NCBI GenBank assembly: GCA_001898835.1
Contig: MKVM01000003.1
Span: 558,001 to 622,000 of the forward strand
Direction of reading: 5' to 3'
Length of the DNA: 64,000 nucleotides
DNA from: Micrococcales bacterium 72-143
Lineage (GTDB): Bacteria; Actinomycetota; Actinomycetes; Actinomycetales; Microbacteriaceae
Shown: positions 16,057-24,226 of the stretch, in pieces
Position numbering within the stretch: the stretch's first letter is position 1
How the letters are laid out: each line of letters begins with the position of its first letter
The notes under the pieces: generated by a model
Database searches by the model: none
Seen by the model: the letters and a program-made list of their open reading frames with translations, nothing else
What the model was told of the DNA's origin: nothing
Made by a program: the position numbers and the translations under genes

Positions 16057-17778
16057 GTGAGTGACGCAGTGATCGAGAGCGTGCGCACGCTCGCCGGTCG
16101 CTACGAGCTCGGCAAGCTGCTGGGGCGCGGGGGCATGGCCGAGGTGCGCGAGGGCCTCGACACCCGCCTCAACCGACGCGTCGCCATCAAGCTGCTGCGC
16201 CCCACCCTCGCGACCGACCCCGCGTTCCGCACCCGGTTCCGTCAGGAGGCGCAGGCCGCGGCCCGCATGGCGCACCCCACGATCGTGCGCGTCTTCGACG
16301 CGGGCGAGGAGACCGTCCGCGGCCCGGACGGCCACGACGTGCAGCTGCCCTTCATCGTCATGGAGCGCGTCGAGGGCAAGCTGCTCTCCGACCTCATCGC
16401 CACGGGCCCCCTCGACTCCGCGGAGGCCGCGCGCATCGCCACCGGCATCCTCACGGCGCTCGAGTACTCCCACCGCGCGGGCGTCGTGCACCGCGACATC
16501 AAGCCCGGCAACGTGATGATCACGCCCAACGGGCAGGTCAAGGTCATGGACTTCGGCATCGCCCGGGCCATCTCCGAGTCGTCGGCGAACGTCGCGCAGA
16601 CGAGCGCGGTGCTCGGCACGGCCAGCTACTTCTCGCCCGAGCAGGCGCGCGGCGAGGCCGTCGACGCCCGCACCGACCTCTACTCCACCGGCGTGGTCCT
16701 CTACGAGATGCTCACCGGCCGTGCGCCGTTCCGCGGCGACTCCCCCGTGGCCGTGGCCTACCAGCACGTGAGCGAGTTGCCGACGCCGCCGAACGCGGTG
16801 AACCCCAGCGTCTCGCCTGCCATGAGCGCCGTCGTGATGCACGCTCTCGCCAAGGATCGCTTCGAGCGCTTCCAGAGCGCCGCCGAGTTCAAGGCCGACC
16901 TCGAGGTGGCCGCGGGCGGCAAGGTGCCAGACCGCGCCCCCGGGTCCGACGACTTCAACGCGACCCTGTTCGGCGTGAACCCGAACTCGACCGCGGCGTC
17001 CGAGGCGACGCTGCGGCGTCTCGCCAACGACGAGAACCGCCCGACCCGCACCCAGAGCCGCCCGCCGGTGGCCTGGATCTGGGGCGGCATCGCCGTCATG
17101 GTCGTCATCATCGTCGCCGCGATGGTGTGGGTCTTCAGCCTCTCGCCCACCAACATCGCGCCCGACCTCGCGGTGAAGGTGCCGGACGTCGTGGGCGAAC
17201 AGGCGGAGAGCGGCATCCAGACCCTCACCGACGCCGGGCTCACGCCGCACCGCATCGACCAGGCGAGCACCAAGGTCGACGCCGGCCTCATCATCTCGAC
17301 GAGCATCGACGCGGGCACCAAGGTCAGCAAGGGCGAGGACATCGACGTGGTCGTCTCGACGGGTCCGCCGTCGGTCAACCTGCCCACCCTCACCTACCTG
17401 GCCGAGGCGGATGCGATCACCAAGATCCAGGAACTCGGTCTCGTCTACGGCACGAGCAGCTCGCAGAACCACCCGAGCATCCCGGCGGGGCAGGTGATCG
17501 GGTTCACGCTCGGCGACGACACCTCGATGATGACCGGCAGCCAGACCGTCCCCGCGGGCAGCACGGTGAACCTCGTGCTCTCGACCGGGCTCGTGACGGT
17601 CGCCGACTTCGTCGGGCAGCCGGTCACCGACGCCCAGGCCGCGCTCCAGCAGCTGCAGCTGAGCGTCGCGCTGAAGCCCGACGGCAGCTGCGGCGGCGGC
17701 AACGTGACGGCTCAGTCGGCCAAGGGCGACGTTCCGCAGCGCTCGACCATCACCCTGACCTACTGCCAGGGCTCCTGA
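16057..17778 (+). CDS. pknB: PknB-like serine/threonine protein kinase with three PASTA repeats
   Basis: The product is 573 aa. Kinase domain at about residues 12-275 has [29 protein letters not shown] near 146 and MDFGIARA. A transmembrane helix lies at about 345-370 (IWGGIAVMVVIIVAAMVWVF). Three PASTA-type repeats follow (about 375-435, 437-508, 509-572), the first opening VPDVVGEQAESGIQTLTDAG. PknB senses muropeptides or lipid II through PASTA domains and phosphorylates wall and division proteins. GTG start with a TAGACT hexamer 6 bases upstream. It ends 9 bases from the stop of the convergent pabA-like gene. Confidence 0.93.
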   Translation: MSDAVIESVRTLAGRYELGKLLGRGGMAEVREGLDTRLNRRVAIKLLRPTLATDPAFRTRFRQEAQAAARMAHPTIVRVFDAGEETVRGPDGHDVQLPFIVMERVEGKLLSDLIATGPLDSAEAARIATGILTALEYSHRAGVVHRDIKPGNVMITPNGQVKVMDFGIARAISESSANVAQTSAVLGTASYFSPEQARGEAVDARTDLYSTGVVLYEMLTGRAPFRGDSPVAVAYQHVSELPTPPNAVNPSVSPAMSAVVMHALAKDRFERFQSAAEFKADLEVAAGGKVPDRAPGSDDFNATLFGVNPNSTAASEATLRRLANDENRPTRTQSRPPVAWIWGGIAVMVVIIVAAMVWVFSLSPTNIAPDLAVKVPDVVGEQAESGIQTLTDAGLTPHRIDQASTKVDAGLIISTSIDAGTKVSKGEDIDVVVSTGPPSVNLPTLTYLAEADAITKIQELGLVYGTSSSQNHPSIPAGQVIGFTLGDDTSMMTGSQTVPAGSTVNLVLSTGLVTVADFVGQPVTDAQAALQQLQLSVALKPDGSCGGGNVTAQSAKGDVPQRSTITLTYCQGS

Positions 17779-17787
17779 GCCGACGGG

Positions 17788-18426
17788 TCAGCCGAGCCGG
17801 ACGAGCGGGTTGAGGCCGGCGGCGCGCTCGACGGCCTCGGGCATCCCCGTCGCCGCGAGCCAGTTGCCCAGCATCCGGTAGCCGCCCTCGGTGAGCACCG
17901 ACTCGGGGTGGAACTGCACGCCGAACACCGGCGCCTCCCGATGCCGCAGGCCCATGATGACACCGCCGTCGGTGCGCGCCGTCACCTCGAGCACCTCGGG
18001 CACGGTCGAGTCGACGACGGCGAGCGAGTGGTAGCGGGTCGCGCGGAACGGCTGCGGCACCCCGTCGAAGAACGCGGAGTCGTCGTGGCGGATGAGCGAG
18101 GTCTTGCCGTGCATGAGCTCGTCCGCGTGCGTCACGGTCGCACCGAGCGCCTCCGCGATCGCCTGATGGCCGAGACACACGCCGAGCAGGGGAGAGCCCG
18201 CCTCGATGGCCGCACGCACCACGGGGATCGAGACGCCGGCTTCCGCGGGCGTGCCCGGGCCGGGGGAGAGCAGCACCGCGTCGTAGGCCGCGATGCGCTC
18301 GGCGGCGTCGGCGGCGGTGAAGTCGTCGTTGCGCACCACCTCGATCTCCGCACCCAGCTGCACGAGGTAGCCGGCGAGCGTGTAGACGAAGCTGTCGTAG
18401 TTGTCGACGACGAGCACGCGCGTCAC
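17788..18426 (-). CDS. pabA: Glutamine amidotransferase subunit, PabA/TrpG type
   Basis: The product is 212 aa, a class I glutamine amidotransferase. It has VLVVDNYDSFVYTLAGYL at the N-terminus, the oxyanion PGPGTPAEAG, the nucleophile region LGVCLGHQAI and FHPESVLTE with the catalytic His-x-Glu. Such subunits supply ammonia for aminodeoxychorismate synthase (folate) or anthranilate synthase (tryptophan). No trp genes are adjacent, so the folate role is the better guess. The GTG start overlaps the stop of a small membrane protein gene by 4 bases (GTGA). The same spot is common near pknB in actinobacteria. Confidence 0.88.
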   Translation of the reverse strand: MTRVLVVDNYDSFVYTLAGYLVQLGAEIEVVRNDDFTAADAAERIAAYDAVLLSPGPGTPAEAGVSIPVVRAAIEAGSPLLGVCLGHQAIAEALGATVTHADELMHGKTSLIRHDDSAFFDGVPQPFRATRYHSLAVVDSTVPEVLEVTARTDGGVIMGLRHREAPVFGVQFHPESVLTEGGYRMLGNWLAATGMPEAVERAAGLNPLVRLG

Positions 18427-18581
18427 TGGTCCACCGTCACTTCCTGCAGGCTGATGAACTGGTCCACCCAGGGGAACACCCAGAATACGAGTGCGGCGAG
18501 CGCCGCCGCGAGCAGCACGAGCAGGATGAGCAACCGCACCCACCAGGGACCGGGCAGCACCCGCCAGAGGGCTCCGTACAT
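18423..18581 (-). CDS. Small membrane protein (52 aa) between sortase E and pabA genes
   Basis: The product is 52 aa, not recognised as a named family. MYGALWRVLPGPWWVR is followed by one long transmembrane helix (about residues 16-36) and a short polar end (DQFISLQEVTVDQ). Its ATG shares 1 base with the sortase stop (TGATG), and its own stop overlaps the pabA GTG by 4 bases, so the three genes form a tightly coupled unit. It could stabilise or localise the sortase, but nothing in the sequence proves that. The coding case rests on the coupling on both sides and the clean transmembrane pattern. Confidence 0.7.
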   Translation of the reverse strand: MYGALWRVLPGPWWVRLLILLVLLAAALAALVFWVFPWVDQFISLQEVTVDQ

Positions 18582-19369
18582 CAGGCGGCCCCCGTCCCGG
18601 TCACCGTCGCCGCGATCTCCTGCGGTGCACCGAACCCGGGCTTCGACGCATCCCGCGGGAAGAAGCCCTCGTAGACGCCGTACGCGATGATGCGCTCGAC
18701 GGAGGTGAGGATGGGGTTGCAGCTCGTGAGGGTGATGTACCGCTCCGACGGCGCCGTGGACGGGTCCTGCGGCACCGGGTCGAGCACGCCCACCCCGCTC
18801 GCCCGCACGTACTCGAGGTTGCGGAAGCTGTAGAGGTACCAGCCGGCCGCGGTCTCCACGTAGATGTGGTCGCCGAGCTGCAGCTCGTGGATGTTGTGCA
18901 GCGATCCGCCCTTGGTGGTGCGGTGCGCGGCGATCGCGAAGTTGCCGACCTCGCCCGGCATCTGGGTGCTCGGGTAGTGGCCGAGCTCGCCCTTGTTGAG
19001 CACGTCGTAGACGCCGACGCCCTGGGCGATCGGCCGGTAGTAGTCGGCTCCCCAGCGCGGCACGACGAGCATGCCGAACTGCTGCGCGTTGGCGGGGGCC
19101 GCCTGCACGGGCGGCGCATCCGTCGAGGGCTCGTCCGGGTCGGGCGTCTCGCTCGGGTCGGGGCTCGGGGTGGCGGCGGCCTGCTCGTTCCACCGCTGGC
19201 TCTGGGCGTTGGCCTGCTGCTGGAGCTCGTTGCCGACGATGCCGTCGTAGAACCAGAGCTGCCATCCGATGAACAGCAGCACGACGAGCCCGGAGGTGAT
19301 GAGCAGCTCGCCGATGATGCCGACCACCGACACTCGGCGGCGCGCGCGCAGGGATCGACGGCCGGGCAT
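18581..19369 (-). CDS. Class E sortase
   Basis: The product is 262 aa. A basic N-terminus and transmembrane helix (about residues 15-40) are followed by a Pro/Glu/Asp-rich spacer (about 65-92) and the sortase fold. The catalytic His lies in AIAAHRTTKG near 148; the active Cys in ITLTSCNPILTS near 221 with a downstream Arg (VERIIAYG). Class E sortases anchor surface proteins with LAXTG-type signals. No sortase substrate is seen next to it. The start has a TACAAT hexamer (19376-19381) exactly 6 bases upstream, pointing to a leaderless mRNA; crgA is divergent with the same geometry. Confidence 0.9.
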   Translation of the reverse strand: MPGRRSLRARRRVSVVGIIGELLITSGLVVLLFIGWQLWFYDGIVGNELQQQANAQSQRWNEQAAATPSPDPSETPDPDEPSTDAPPVQAAPANAQQFGMLVVPRWGADYYRPIAQGVGVYDVLNKGELGHYPSTQMPGEVGNFAIAAHRTTKGGSLHNIHELQLGDHIYVETAAGWYLYSFRNLEYVRASGVGVLDPVPQDPSTAPSERYITLTSCNPILTSVERIIAYGVYEGFFPRDASKPGFGAPQEIAATVTGTGAA

Positions 19370-19375
19370 GAGCCG

Positions 19376-19434
19376 ATTGTAGGGGGCGGATGCTGGGCCC
19401 CGGCTTCGGGCTCCCTGGGGGGCCAGGCTATGAT
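19376..19434. promoter_or_regulatory. Divergent leaderless promoters for the sortase and crgA genes
   Basis: TACAAT (minus strand, 19376-19381) and TATGAT (plus strand, 19429-19434) are near-consensus -10 hexamers. Each ends 6 bases before its start codon (19369 and 19441). No Shine-Dalgarno sequences precede either start. Confidence 0.6.
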
Positions 19435-19440
19435 CTCCGC

Positions 19441-19683
19441 ATGGCCCGTCCCAAAACCCGTACCAAGCCGGCCGCGCAGGATGCCGTGAAGGGCGAAGAC
19501 GCCCCCAACCCCGTGTGGTTCAAGCCGGTGATGTTCGGCTTCATGCTCATCGGCCTCGCCTGGATCATCGTCTACTACGTCAGCCAGAACTCCTGGCCGC
19601 TTCCCGCGCTCGGCCCGGGCAACATCCTCATCGGCTTCGGCATCATGTTCGTCGGCTTCCTCATGACGACGCGGTGGCGCTGA
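19441..19683 (+). CDS. crgA: Cell division protein CrgA
   Basis: The product is 80 aa. A polar N-terminus (MARPKTRTKPAAQ, about 24 residues) leads into NPVWFKPVMFGFMLIGLAW and two transmembrane helices (about residues 30-48 and 58-76), ending in TTRWR. This is the size and pattern of CrgA (UPF0233), which in actinobacteria helps recruit septal PBPs and links FtsZ to wall synthesis. It lies close to the rodA/pbpA/pknB operon, as usual. A TATGAT hexamer 6 bases before the ATG suggests a leaderless transcript. It converges on the rhomboid homologue. Confidence 0.93.
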   Translation: MARPKTRTKPAAQDAVKGEDAPNPVWFKPVMFGFMLIGLAWIIVYYVSQNSWPLPALGPGNILIGFGIMFVGFLMTTRWR

Positions 19684-19704
19684 GCCCCTTCCCGCTACCC
19701 GAAA

Positions 19705-19738
19705 TACACGCGTGTAATTCTGTCCACACTGTGGACGG
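19705..19738. promoter_or_regulatory. Palindrome pair with two convergent DnaA-box-like sites
   Basis: Between the convergent crgA and rhomboid-homologue genes lie a perfect 12-bp palindrome TACACGCGTGTA (19705-19716) and GTCCACA-C-TGTGGAC (19722-19736). The second contains CTGTCCACA (19720-19728) and, on the other strand, CCGTCCACA (19730-19738), both close to the DnaA box TTATCCACA. It may bind DnaA about 26 kb from oriC or simply terminate both genes. Confidence 0.4.
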
Positions 19739-19768
19739 GGCTGTGGAGAGCGCCCGGCGCGACGGCCC

Positions 19769-20704
19769 CTAGAACAGGCCGACGTTGACGACGACGGCGA
19801 TGGCCGCGAGCGCCACCACGGCACCGCCGATGATGAGGTAGGGCGTCGACGCCTTCGAGCGGGGACGCTCCTCGTAGAACTGCAGCAGGTAGGTCGAGCC
19901 CGCGCCGGCGAGCAGGCCGCCGAAGATGAGCGGGATCGAGCCCCCTCCCAGAGCGAGGTTGAGCGCCAGGTTGATCGCCAGCACGACCAGGATCTGCGTG
20001 CGCGCCGGCGGGTACGACCACATGAGCACCGCGTAGGAGCCGAGCAGGCCGAAGAGCCCCGCCGCGAGCCCGTACGCGACGCCCCCGAAGATCAGCTGGG
20101 CCGCCGCGCCGAAGATCGACGCGGCGAAGAACACGGTGAGGAACCGGGTGCGTCCGAAGTTGCGCTCGACCGACGGCGCGAACAGCAGCCAGAAGAAGAG
20201 GGCGAGGGCGAACAGCAGGAGGCCCTGGATGCTCGCAGCGGCCGGGTAGGCGAAGGGGAAGGTCGCGAACCTCCAGAGCTGCCACGCGGTGTTGGGGAAT
20301 GCCGCGAGCCAGATCACGGGCAGGTTCGCGGTGAAGAGTCCCACGAGCCACAGCGCGATCGCGCTCGCCGCGAAGATCCAGCTGAACGGCGGGGACTCGC
20401 CTCCCGGCCGGAGCAGACCGCTCACCCAGCCGCCGAATCCACCCTGGGTCGCGGATGCGGCAGGCGCGCGCCGCGCGGCCGCGCGTTTCTTGACGGGCTT
20501 GGTGTGCGTCGCTGTCCACTGCACGGAACCGCCCGACTCCCGGACGCAGTCCGGGCACTGCACCCCCACGGGCGCGAGGATCTGGCACTCGGGGCAGATG
20601 GTGCGACCGCACCGCTGGCACAGCACCCAGCTCTGCCGGTCGGGATGGCGATAGCAGACGGAGGGGTCCTCCTCGATGTGCTCGCCGAAGCGGGGAGAGC
20701 TCAC
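19769..20704 (-). CDS. Rhomboid-family membrane protein lacking the catalytic dyad (pseudoprotease)
   Basis: The product is 311 aa. An N-terminal zinc-ribbon region ([16 protein letters not shown] and CPDC, about residues 14-60) precedes six or more transmembrane helices of the rhomboid fold, including [15 protein letters not shown]. Active rhomboids have GASGA in helix 4 and a His before GG in helix 6. Here the aligned segments read [14 protein letters not shown] and [13 protein letters not shown]: the Ser is Ala and the His is Ile. The protein is therefore likely not a protease but an iRhom-like membrane chaperone or scaffold (inference). GTG start overlaps the stop of the cyclophilin gene by 4 bases, so the two are coupled. 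Confidence 0.8.
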   Translation of the reverse strand: MSSPRFGEHIEEDPSVCYRHPDRQSWVLCQRCGRTICPECQILAPVGVQCPDCVRESGGSVQWTATHTKPVKKRAAARRAPAASATQGGFGGWVSGLLRPGGESPPFSWIFAASAIALWLVGLFTANLPVIWLAAFPNTAWQLWRFATFPFAYPAAASIQGLLLFALALFFWLLFAPSVERNFGRTRFLTVFFAASIFGAAAQLIFGGVAYGLAAGLFGLLGSYAVLMWSYPPARTQILVVLAINLALNLALGGGSIPLIFGGLLAGAGSTYLLQFYEERPRSKASTPYLIIGGAVVALAAIAVVVNVGLF

Positions 20705-21240
20705 CGCGCCTCGACGTCGATACCGGTGATCACCACGTCCTCGAGCGGCTTGTCGCGCCCGTCGGTCGGCACCGCCTCGATCGCGTCGACGACGCGCCGG
20801 GACTCGTCGTCGGCGACCTCGCCGAAGATCGTGTGCTTGCGGTTCAGCCAGGGGGTGGGAACCGTGGTGATGAAGAACTGGGAGCCGTTCGTGCCGCGGC
20901 CGCCCTGGAGGCCGGCGTTCGCCATCGCGAGCAGGTACGGCTGGTCGAAGACGAGCTCGGGGTGGATCTCGTCGTCGAACTGGTAGCCGGGACCGCCGAT
21001 GCCCTGCCCGAGCGGGTCGCCGCCCTGGAGCATGAAGTCCTTGATGATGCGGTGGAAGATCACGCCGTCGTAGAGGGGCGTGGTGGAGACCTCGCCGGTG
21101 CCCGGGTGCTGCCACTGCTTGGTGCCCGTGGCGAGGCCGACGAAGTTGTCGACGGTGACGGGCGCGTGGTTGCCGAACAGGTTGACCTTGATGTCGCCGA
21201 GGGTGGTGTGGATGGTCGCGACAGCGGTGGGAAGTGGCAT
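20701..21240 (-). CDS. ppiA: Peptidyl-prolyl cis-trans isomerase, cyclophilin type
   Basis: The product is 179 aa, a single cyclophilin domain. Signature residues are visible: [15 protein letters not shown] (catalytic Arg, with the Phe/Met pair), NGSQFFITT and [11 protein letters not shown]. It speeds proline isomerisation during protein folding; without a signal peptide it should be cytoplasmic. Its stop overlaps the GTG of the rhomboid-like gene, suggesting a shared folding or membrane role. An AACAAT hexamer 6 bases before the ATG is a possible weak -10. It is divergent from a gene starting at 21308. Confidence 0.93.
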   Translation of the reverse strand: MPLPTAVATIHTTLGDIKVNLFGNHAPVTVDNFVGLATGTKQWQHPGTGEVSTTPLYDGVIFHRIIKDFMLQGGDPLGQGIGGPGYQFDDEIHPELVFDQPYLLAMANAGLQGGRGTNGSQFFITTVPTPWLNRKHTIFGEVADDESRRVVDAIEAVPTDGRDKPLEDVVITGIDVEAR

Positions 21241-21307
21241 TCGGCCATTGTTTCACACGGGCCGCATGGCAGGATGGGAGCACGCTCAGCCGCAAACGGA
21301 GGTCGTC

Positions 21308-21880
21308 ATGGCACTGTCCCGCAAGCGTCAGAAGGAGCTCAAGAAGCTCAAGCGCTCGGCCGACGAGCTCTGGGATCAGCAGCGCGACGCGCTCGACCAG
21401 GCCTCGCACGTGCTGCGCGAGGCCACCCGGCAGGCCAACGCCCTCGCCCGTGAGGAGGTCGCTCCGCGGGTGGCGGGCGTCTACACGGATCACGTGCAGC
21501 CGGTCGTCGCGACCGGCATCGCCGGCGCCCGCACCGCGGGCTCCGCGGTCAAGGAGAAGGTCGTCGGGGATGTGCTCCCCGCGCTGACCGGCGCGGTCGG
21601 CTCGGCGATCGCGGTCATCGAGGCGGTGCGCGACCCGCGGGTGCGCGAGGTGGTGCGCTCGGCGGCCCGTTCGGGCGGCAAGGTCGTGAAGCTGGCCCCG
21701 CCGCCCAAGAAGGGTCCCGGTCCCGGCACCTACATCGCGATCGGCGTCGGCGTGCTCGCCGTGGCTGGGATCGCCTACGCGGCGTGGCAGACGCTGCGCG
21801 CGGACGAGGACCTCTGGATCGAGGACCTCGCGGACGTCGGCGCGATCGACGTGGGCGACGACGACGAGGACGAGTTCTAG
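21308..21880 (+). CDS. Uncharacterised protein with N-terminal helices and a C-terminal membrane segment
   Basis: The product is 190 aa; I do not recognise the family. The N-terminus is very basic (MALSRKRQKELKKLKRS), followed by amphipathic helices rich in Ala, Gln and Val to about residue 120, a Pro/Gly hinge (PPPKKGPGPG), one transmembrane helix (about 140-160, YIAIGVGVLAVAGIAYAAW) and an acidic tail (DDDEDEF). The ATG has a good ribosome binding site (ACGGAGGTCGTC). A role tying membrane and nucleic acid or acting as a coiled-coil anchor is possible but unproven. It is followed after 7 bases by another small membrane protein gene. Confidence 0.75.
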   Translation: MALSRKRQKELKKLKRSADELWDQQRDALDQASHVLREATRQANALAREEVAPRVAGVYTDHVQPVVATGIAGARTAGSAVKEKVVGDVLPALTGAVGSAIAVIEAVRDPRVREVVRSAARSGGKVVKLAPPPKKGPGPGTYIAIGVGVLAVAGIAYAAWQTLRADEDLWIEDLADVGAIDVGDDDEDEF

Positions 21881-21887
21881 GAACCCG

Positions 21888-22292
21888 GTGAGCCCTGCCG
21901 CGACCCGCGCGGTGCGAGCGCTGCTGCTGCTCGTCACCGCGCTCGGTCTCGCCCTGGGCGTCGCCACGACGACGGTCTACGACCGCCCCGCGGGCGCGAC
22001 CGTCATCGAGGTGGAGTGCGTCAACGCGCTCGTCGTCACCGCCGAGGTCGTCGCCACGGCGACGGACGCGGTGGGCGTGAGCCCCGCATCCGGCGCCCTC
22101 GCGCTCGGGATGATCGCGGCAGCCGTGGGCATCTGCTTCGCGGTGGTGCTGGGCCGGATGCGGCTGGCCGGGCTGCTGCGGAGGCTGCGCCCACGACCGG
22201 CGGAGCCGACCGGCGGCGCGGTCCGCGGCTCCGGCACCTCGCGCCCCGGCGCGGAGCCGCTCTTCGACTCCCTCGCGGTCATCCGGATCTGA
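21888..22292 (+). CDS. Hypothetical two-helix membrane protein
   Basis: The product is 134 aa. A first hydrophobic segment (about residues 8-26, possibly an uncleaved signal) and a second one (about 62-85, ALALGMIAAAVGICFAVVL) flank an exported loop of about 35 residues. A basic cytoplasmic tail (RLAGLLRRLRPRP) and a Ser/Gly-rich end follow. The family is not recognised. GTG start 7 bases after the preceding stop, so the two are probably co-transcribed. The next gene, a DsbA-like thioredoxin, lies 61 bases on, hinting at a small envelope cluster. Confidence 0.6.
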   Translation: MSPAATRAVRALLLLVTALGLALGVATTTVYDRPAGATVIEVECVNALVVTAEVVATATDAVGVSPASGALALGMIAAAVGICFAVVLGRMRLAGLLRRLRPRPAEPTGGAVRGSGTSRPGAEPLFDSLAVIRI

Positions 22293-22353
22293 TCGGCCGG
22301 GCCAATGCGCCCGCCGCCGACCCCATCAGATTCGACCGAAACCGGAGTTCACC

Positions 22354-23019
22354 ATGTCCAGCACCACCGCCGCGCGCTCGAACGCGCGCTTCGCCATCCT
22401 CGTCACCCTCGCCGTGCTCACCGTCGGCGCCATCATCGTGGCCGGCTTGCTCGCCACCCGACCCGGCCCCACCGCGCCAGAGGCGGGGGTGTCGCTCGTC
22501 ACCCCCGACACGCAGCTCCTCGCCGAGGGCTCCTCGGGCGTGGAGCTCGTCGAGTTCGGCGACTTCGAGTGCCCCGCCTGCGCGACGTTCGAGCCGTACC
22601 TCGACGAGCTGCGGGAACGCTACGCCGGCGAGCTGACGATCGCCTTCCGCCACTTCCCGCTCCCGCAGCACACCCACGCGATCGACGCGGCGCTCGCCGC
22701 CGAGGCCGCCGGCCTCCAGGGACGGTTCGCCGAGATGCACGACCTGCTGTACGCGACGCAGGGGGAGTGGAGCGGGGCGGACGACGCGGCCGCGTTGTTC
22801 CGCGGGTACGCGGAGCGGCTCGGGCTCGATCTCGCCGCCTACGACACGGCGGTCGCGGATGCCGGCACGCGCGCCGCCGTCGATGCCGACGCCGAGGCGG
22901 GCGCCGCCCTCGGCGTGAACAGCACCCCCACCTTCTACCTCGACGGGAAGCGGCTCGAGCTGACGCGCTACACCGACCTCGCGGATGCGGTGGAGGCCGC
23001 GCTCGCGGACGCGCGGTGA
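22354..23019 (+). CDS. DsbA-family membrane-anchored thioredoxin-like protein
   Basis: The product is 221 aa. A transmembrane anchor covers about residues 13-34. The extracellular thioredoxin fold carries the active-site CPAC (Cys 73 and 76, in FGDFECPACATF) and the cis-Pro loop GVNSTPTFY near 190. The fold insertion of DsbA/DSBA-like oxidoreductases is present (HAIDAALAAEAAGLQGRF). It probably forms or reshuffles disulfides in exported proteins; a partner such as VKOR is not in the window. ATG is preceded by CCGGAG. Confidence 0.85.
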   Translation: MSSTTAARSNARFAILVTLAVLTVGAIIVAGLLATRPGPTAPEAGVSLVTPDTQLLAEGSSGVELVEFGDFECPACATFEPYLDELRERYAGELTIAFRHFPLPQHTHAIDAALAAEAAGLQGRFAEMHDLLYATQGEWSGADDAAALFRGYAERLGLDLAAYDTAVADAGTRAAVDADAEAGAALGVNSTPTFYLDGKRLELTRYTDLADAVEAALADAR

Positions 23020-23068
23020 CGCCGGGGCGGGCTACCCGCATCCGGGGGCACCGGGTAGCCTGCCCTTC

Positions 23069-24118
23069 GTGACGCCCGACGAGAATCCGCCGACGCCGGA
23101 CGAGCCCGCGGGGGAGCCGACGCAGCCGGGCGGTTCGCCGACGCCCGAGCCGGCCGCATCCGAGCCGACGCCCGAGAAGCCGGTGGTCGACGACGGGCAC
23201 GGCCCCGCTCTCGCGCCGCAGCGCTGCGTGAACTGCGGCTCGACTCAGCTGCACCAGGACACCAACGGCGTCTGGCACTGCGACTTCTGCCGCTCCACCT
23301 TCCGTGCCGACGACCCCGCGATGATCGTCGTCGACTCCCCCGAGGTGCAGCAGGCGAACGAGAACGTGGTCGACACGGCCGACATGCTCACCTTCGACCA
23401 GCAGCAGGCGGTCGGCGCCCACCTCCGGGGTCTCGGCAAGCAGCACGACGTCGTCGTCGTGGTCGAGACGGTCAACACGATCACCGAGAACGTCGAGTAC
23501 TACGCCCGGAAGCGCGCCCAGGAGCTGGGTGTCGGCGACGCGGCGAAGGACAACGGGATCTACATCCTGCTCGTGCGCGAGCCCCGCCGCATCCAGGTGC
23601 AGGCGGGCAACGGAGTCTCCACCTACCTGGGCGGCGGCGACATCGACGCCGTGGTGAAGGAGAAGGTGGTCCCGAAGTTCAAGGCGGGCGACCTGGTCTC
23701 CGGCCTCATCGAGGGTGCCGACGCGCTCGTCGACACCTACCTCGACAACCGGGCGACCAACAACGTGCGCACGGGATCGCGTGCCTCCGGGCCGACGACG
23801 ATCGGCAGCGCCCAGCCGTTCCGATACGCATCCTCCTCGTCCCGGTCCGGGGATGGCGGGGACGGCAAGTCGCCTCTGCGCTACCTCCCTTTCGTCATCG
23901 TGGTCATCATCCTCATCTGGATCTTCGCGACCGGAGGGTTCCGGGGCGGCGGATCGGGCGGCGGGGGCGGCGGCTACGACGACTCCGGATACGACTCGGG
24001 CTACGACTCCGGCGGCGGCTCCGACTGGGGCGGCGGGGGCGGCTACGACTCCGGGGGCGGGAGCGACTACGGCGGGGGCGGATTCGACTCCGGCTCCGGC
24101 GGCGGCTCCGACTGGTAG
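23069..24118 (+). CDS. TPM-domain protein with zinc ribbon and Gly/Tyr/Asp-rich tail
   Basis: The product is 349 aa. A Pro/Glu-rich start is followed by a zinc ribbon (CVNCGSTQLHQ and CDFCRSTF, about residues 52-80), a TPM domain (about 85-225, VVDTADMLTFDQQQAVGAHL and VQAGNGVSTYLGGGD), a transmembrane helix (about 275-293) and a tail made of GGGGYDSGGGSDW-type repeats. TPM proteins are membrane-linked and of debated function (phosphatase-like fold, photosystem II repair in plants). GTG start; TAGCCT ends 7 bases before it, so the mRNA may be leaderless. The zinc ribbon before TPM is an unusual addition. Confidence 0.75.
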   Translation: MTPDENPPTPDEPAGEPTQPGGSPTPEPAASEPTPEKPVVDDGHGPALAPQRCVNCGSTQLHQDTNGVWHCDFCRSTFRADDPAMIVVDSPEVQQANENVVDTADMLTFDQQQAVGAHLRGLGKQHDVVVVVETVNTITENVEYYARKRAQELGVGDAAKDNGIYILLVREPRRIQVQAGNGVSTYLGGGDIDAVVKEKVVPKFKAGDLVSGLIEGADALVDTYLDNRATNNVRTGSRASGPTTIGSAQPFRYASSSSRSGDGGDGKSPLRYLPFVIVVIILIWIFATGGFRGGGSGGGGGGYDDSGYDSGYDSGGGSDWGGGGGYDSGGGSDYGGGGFDSGSGGGSDW

Positions 24119-24226
24119 CGGCGGCCCGGCCGATCCGCCGCAGCCGGGGACGGGACGCAGGGATGCGCGGTTCGGCGTGACACCTCGCCGGTGTGAGGAT
24201 GGTCGTACGAGCGGAAGGCGGACGGC

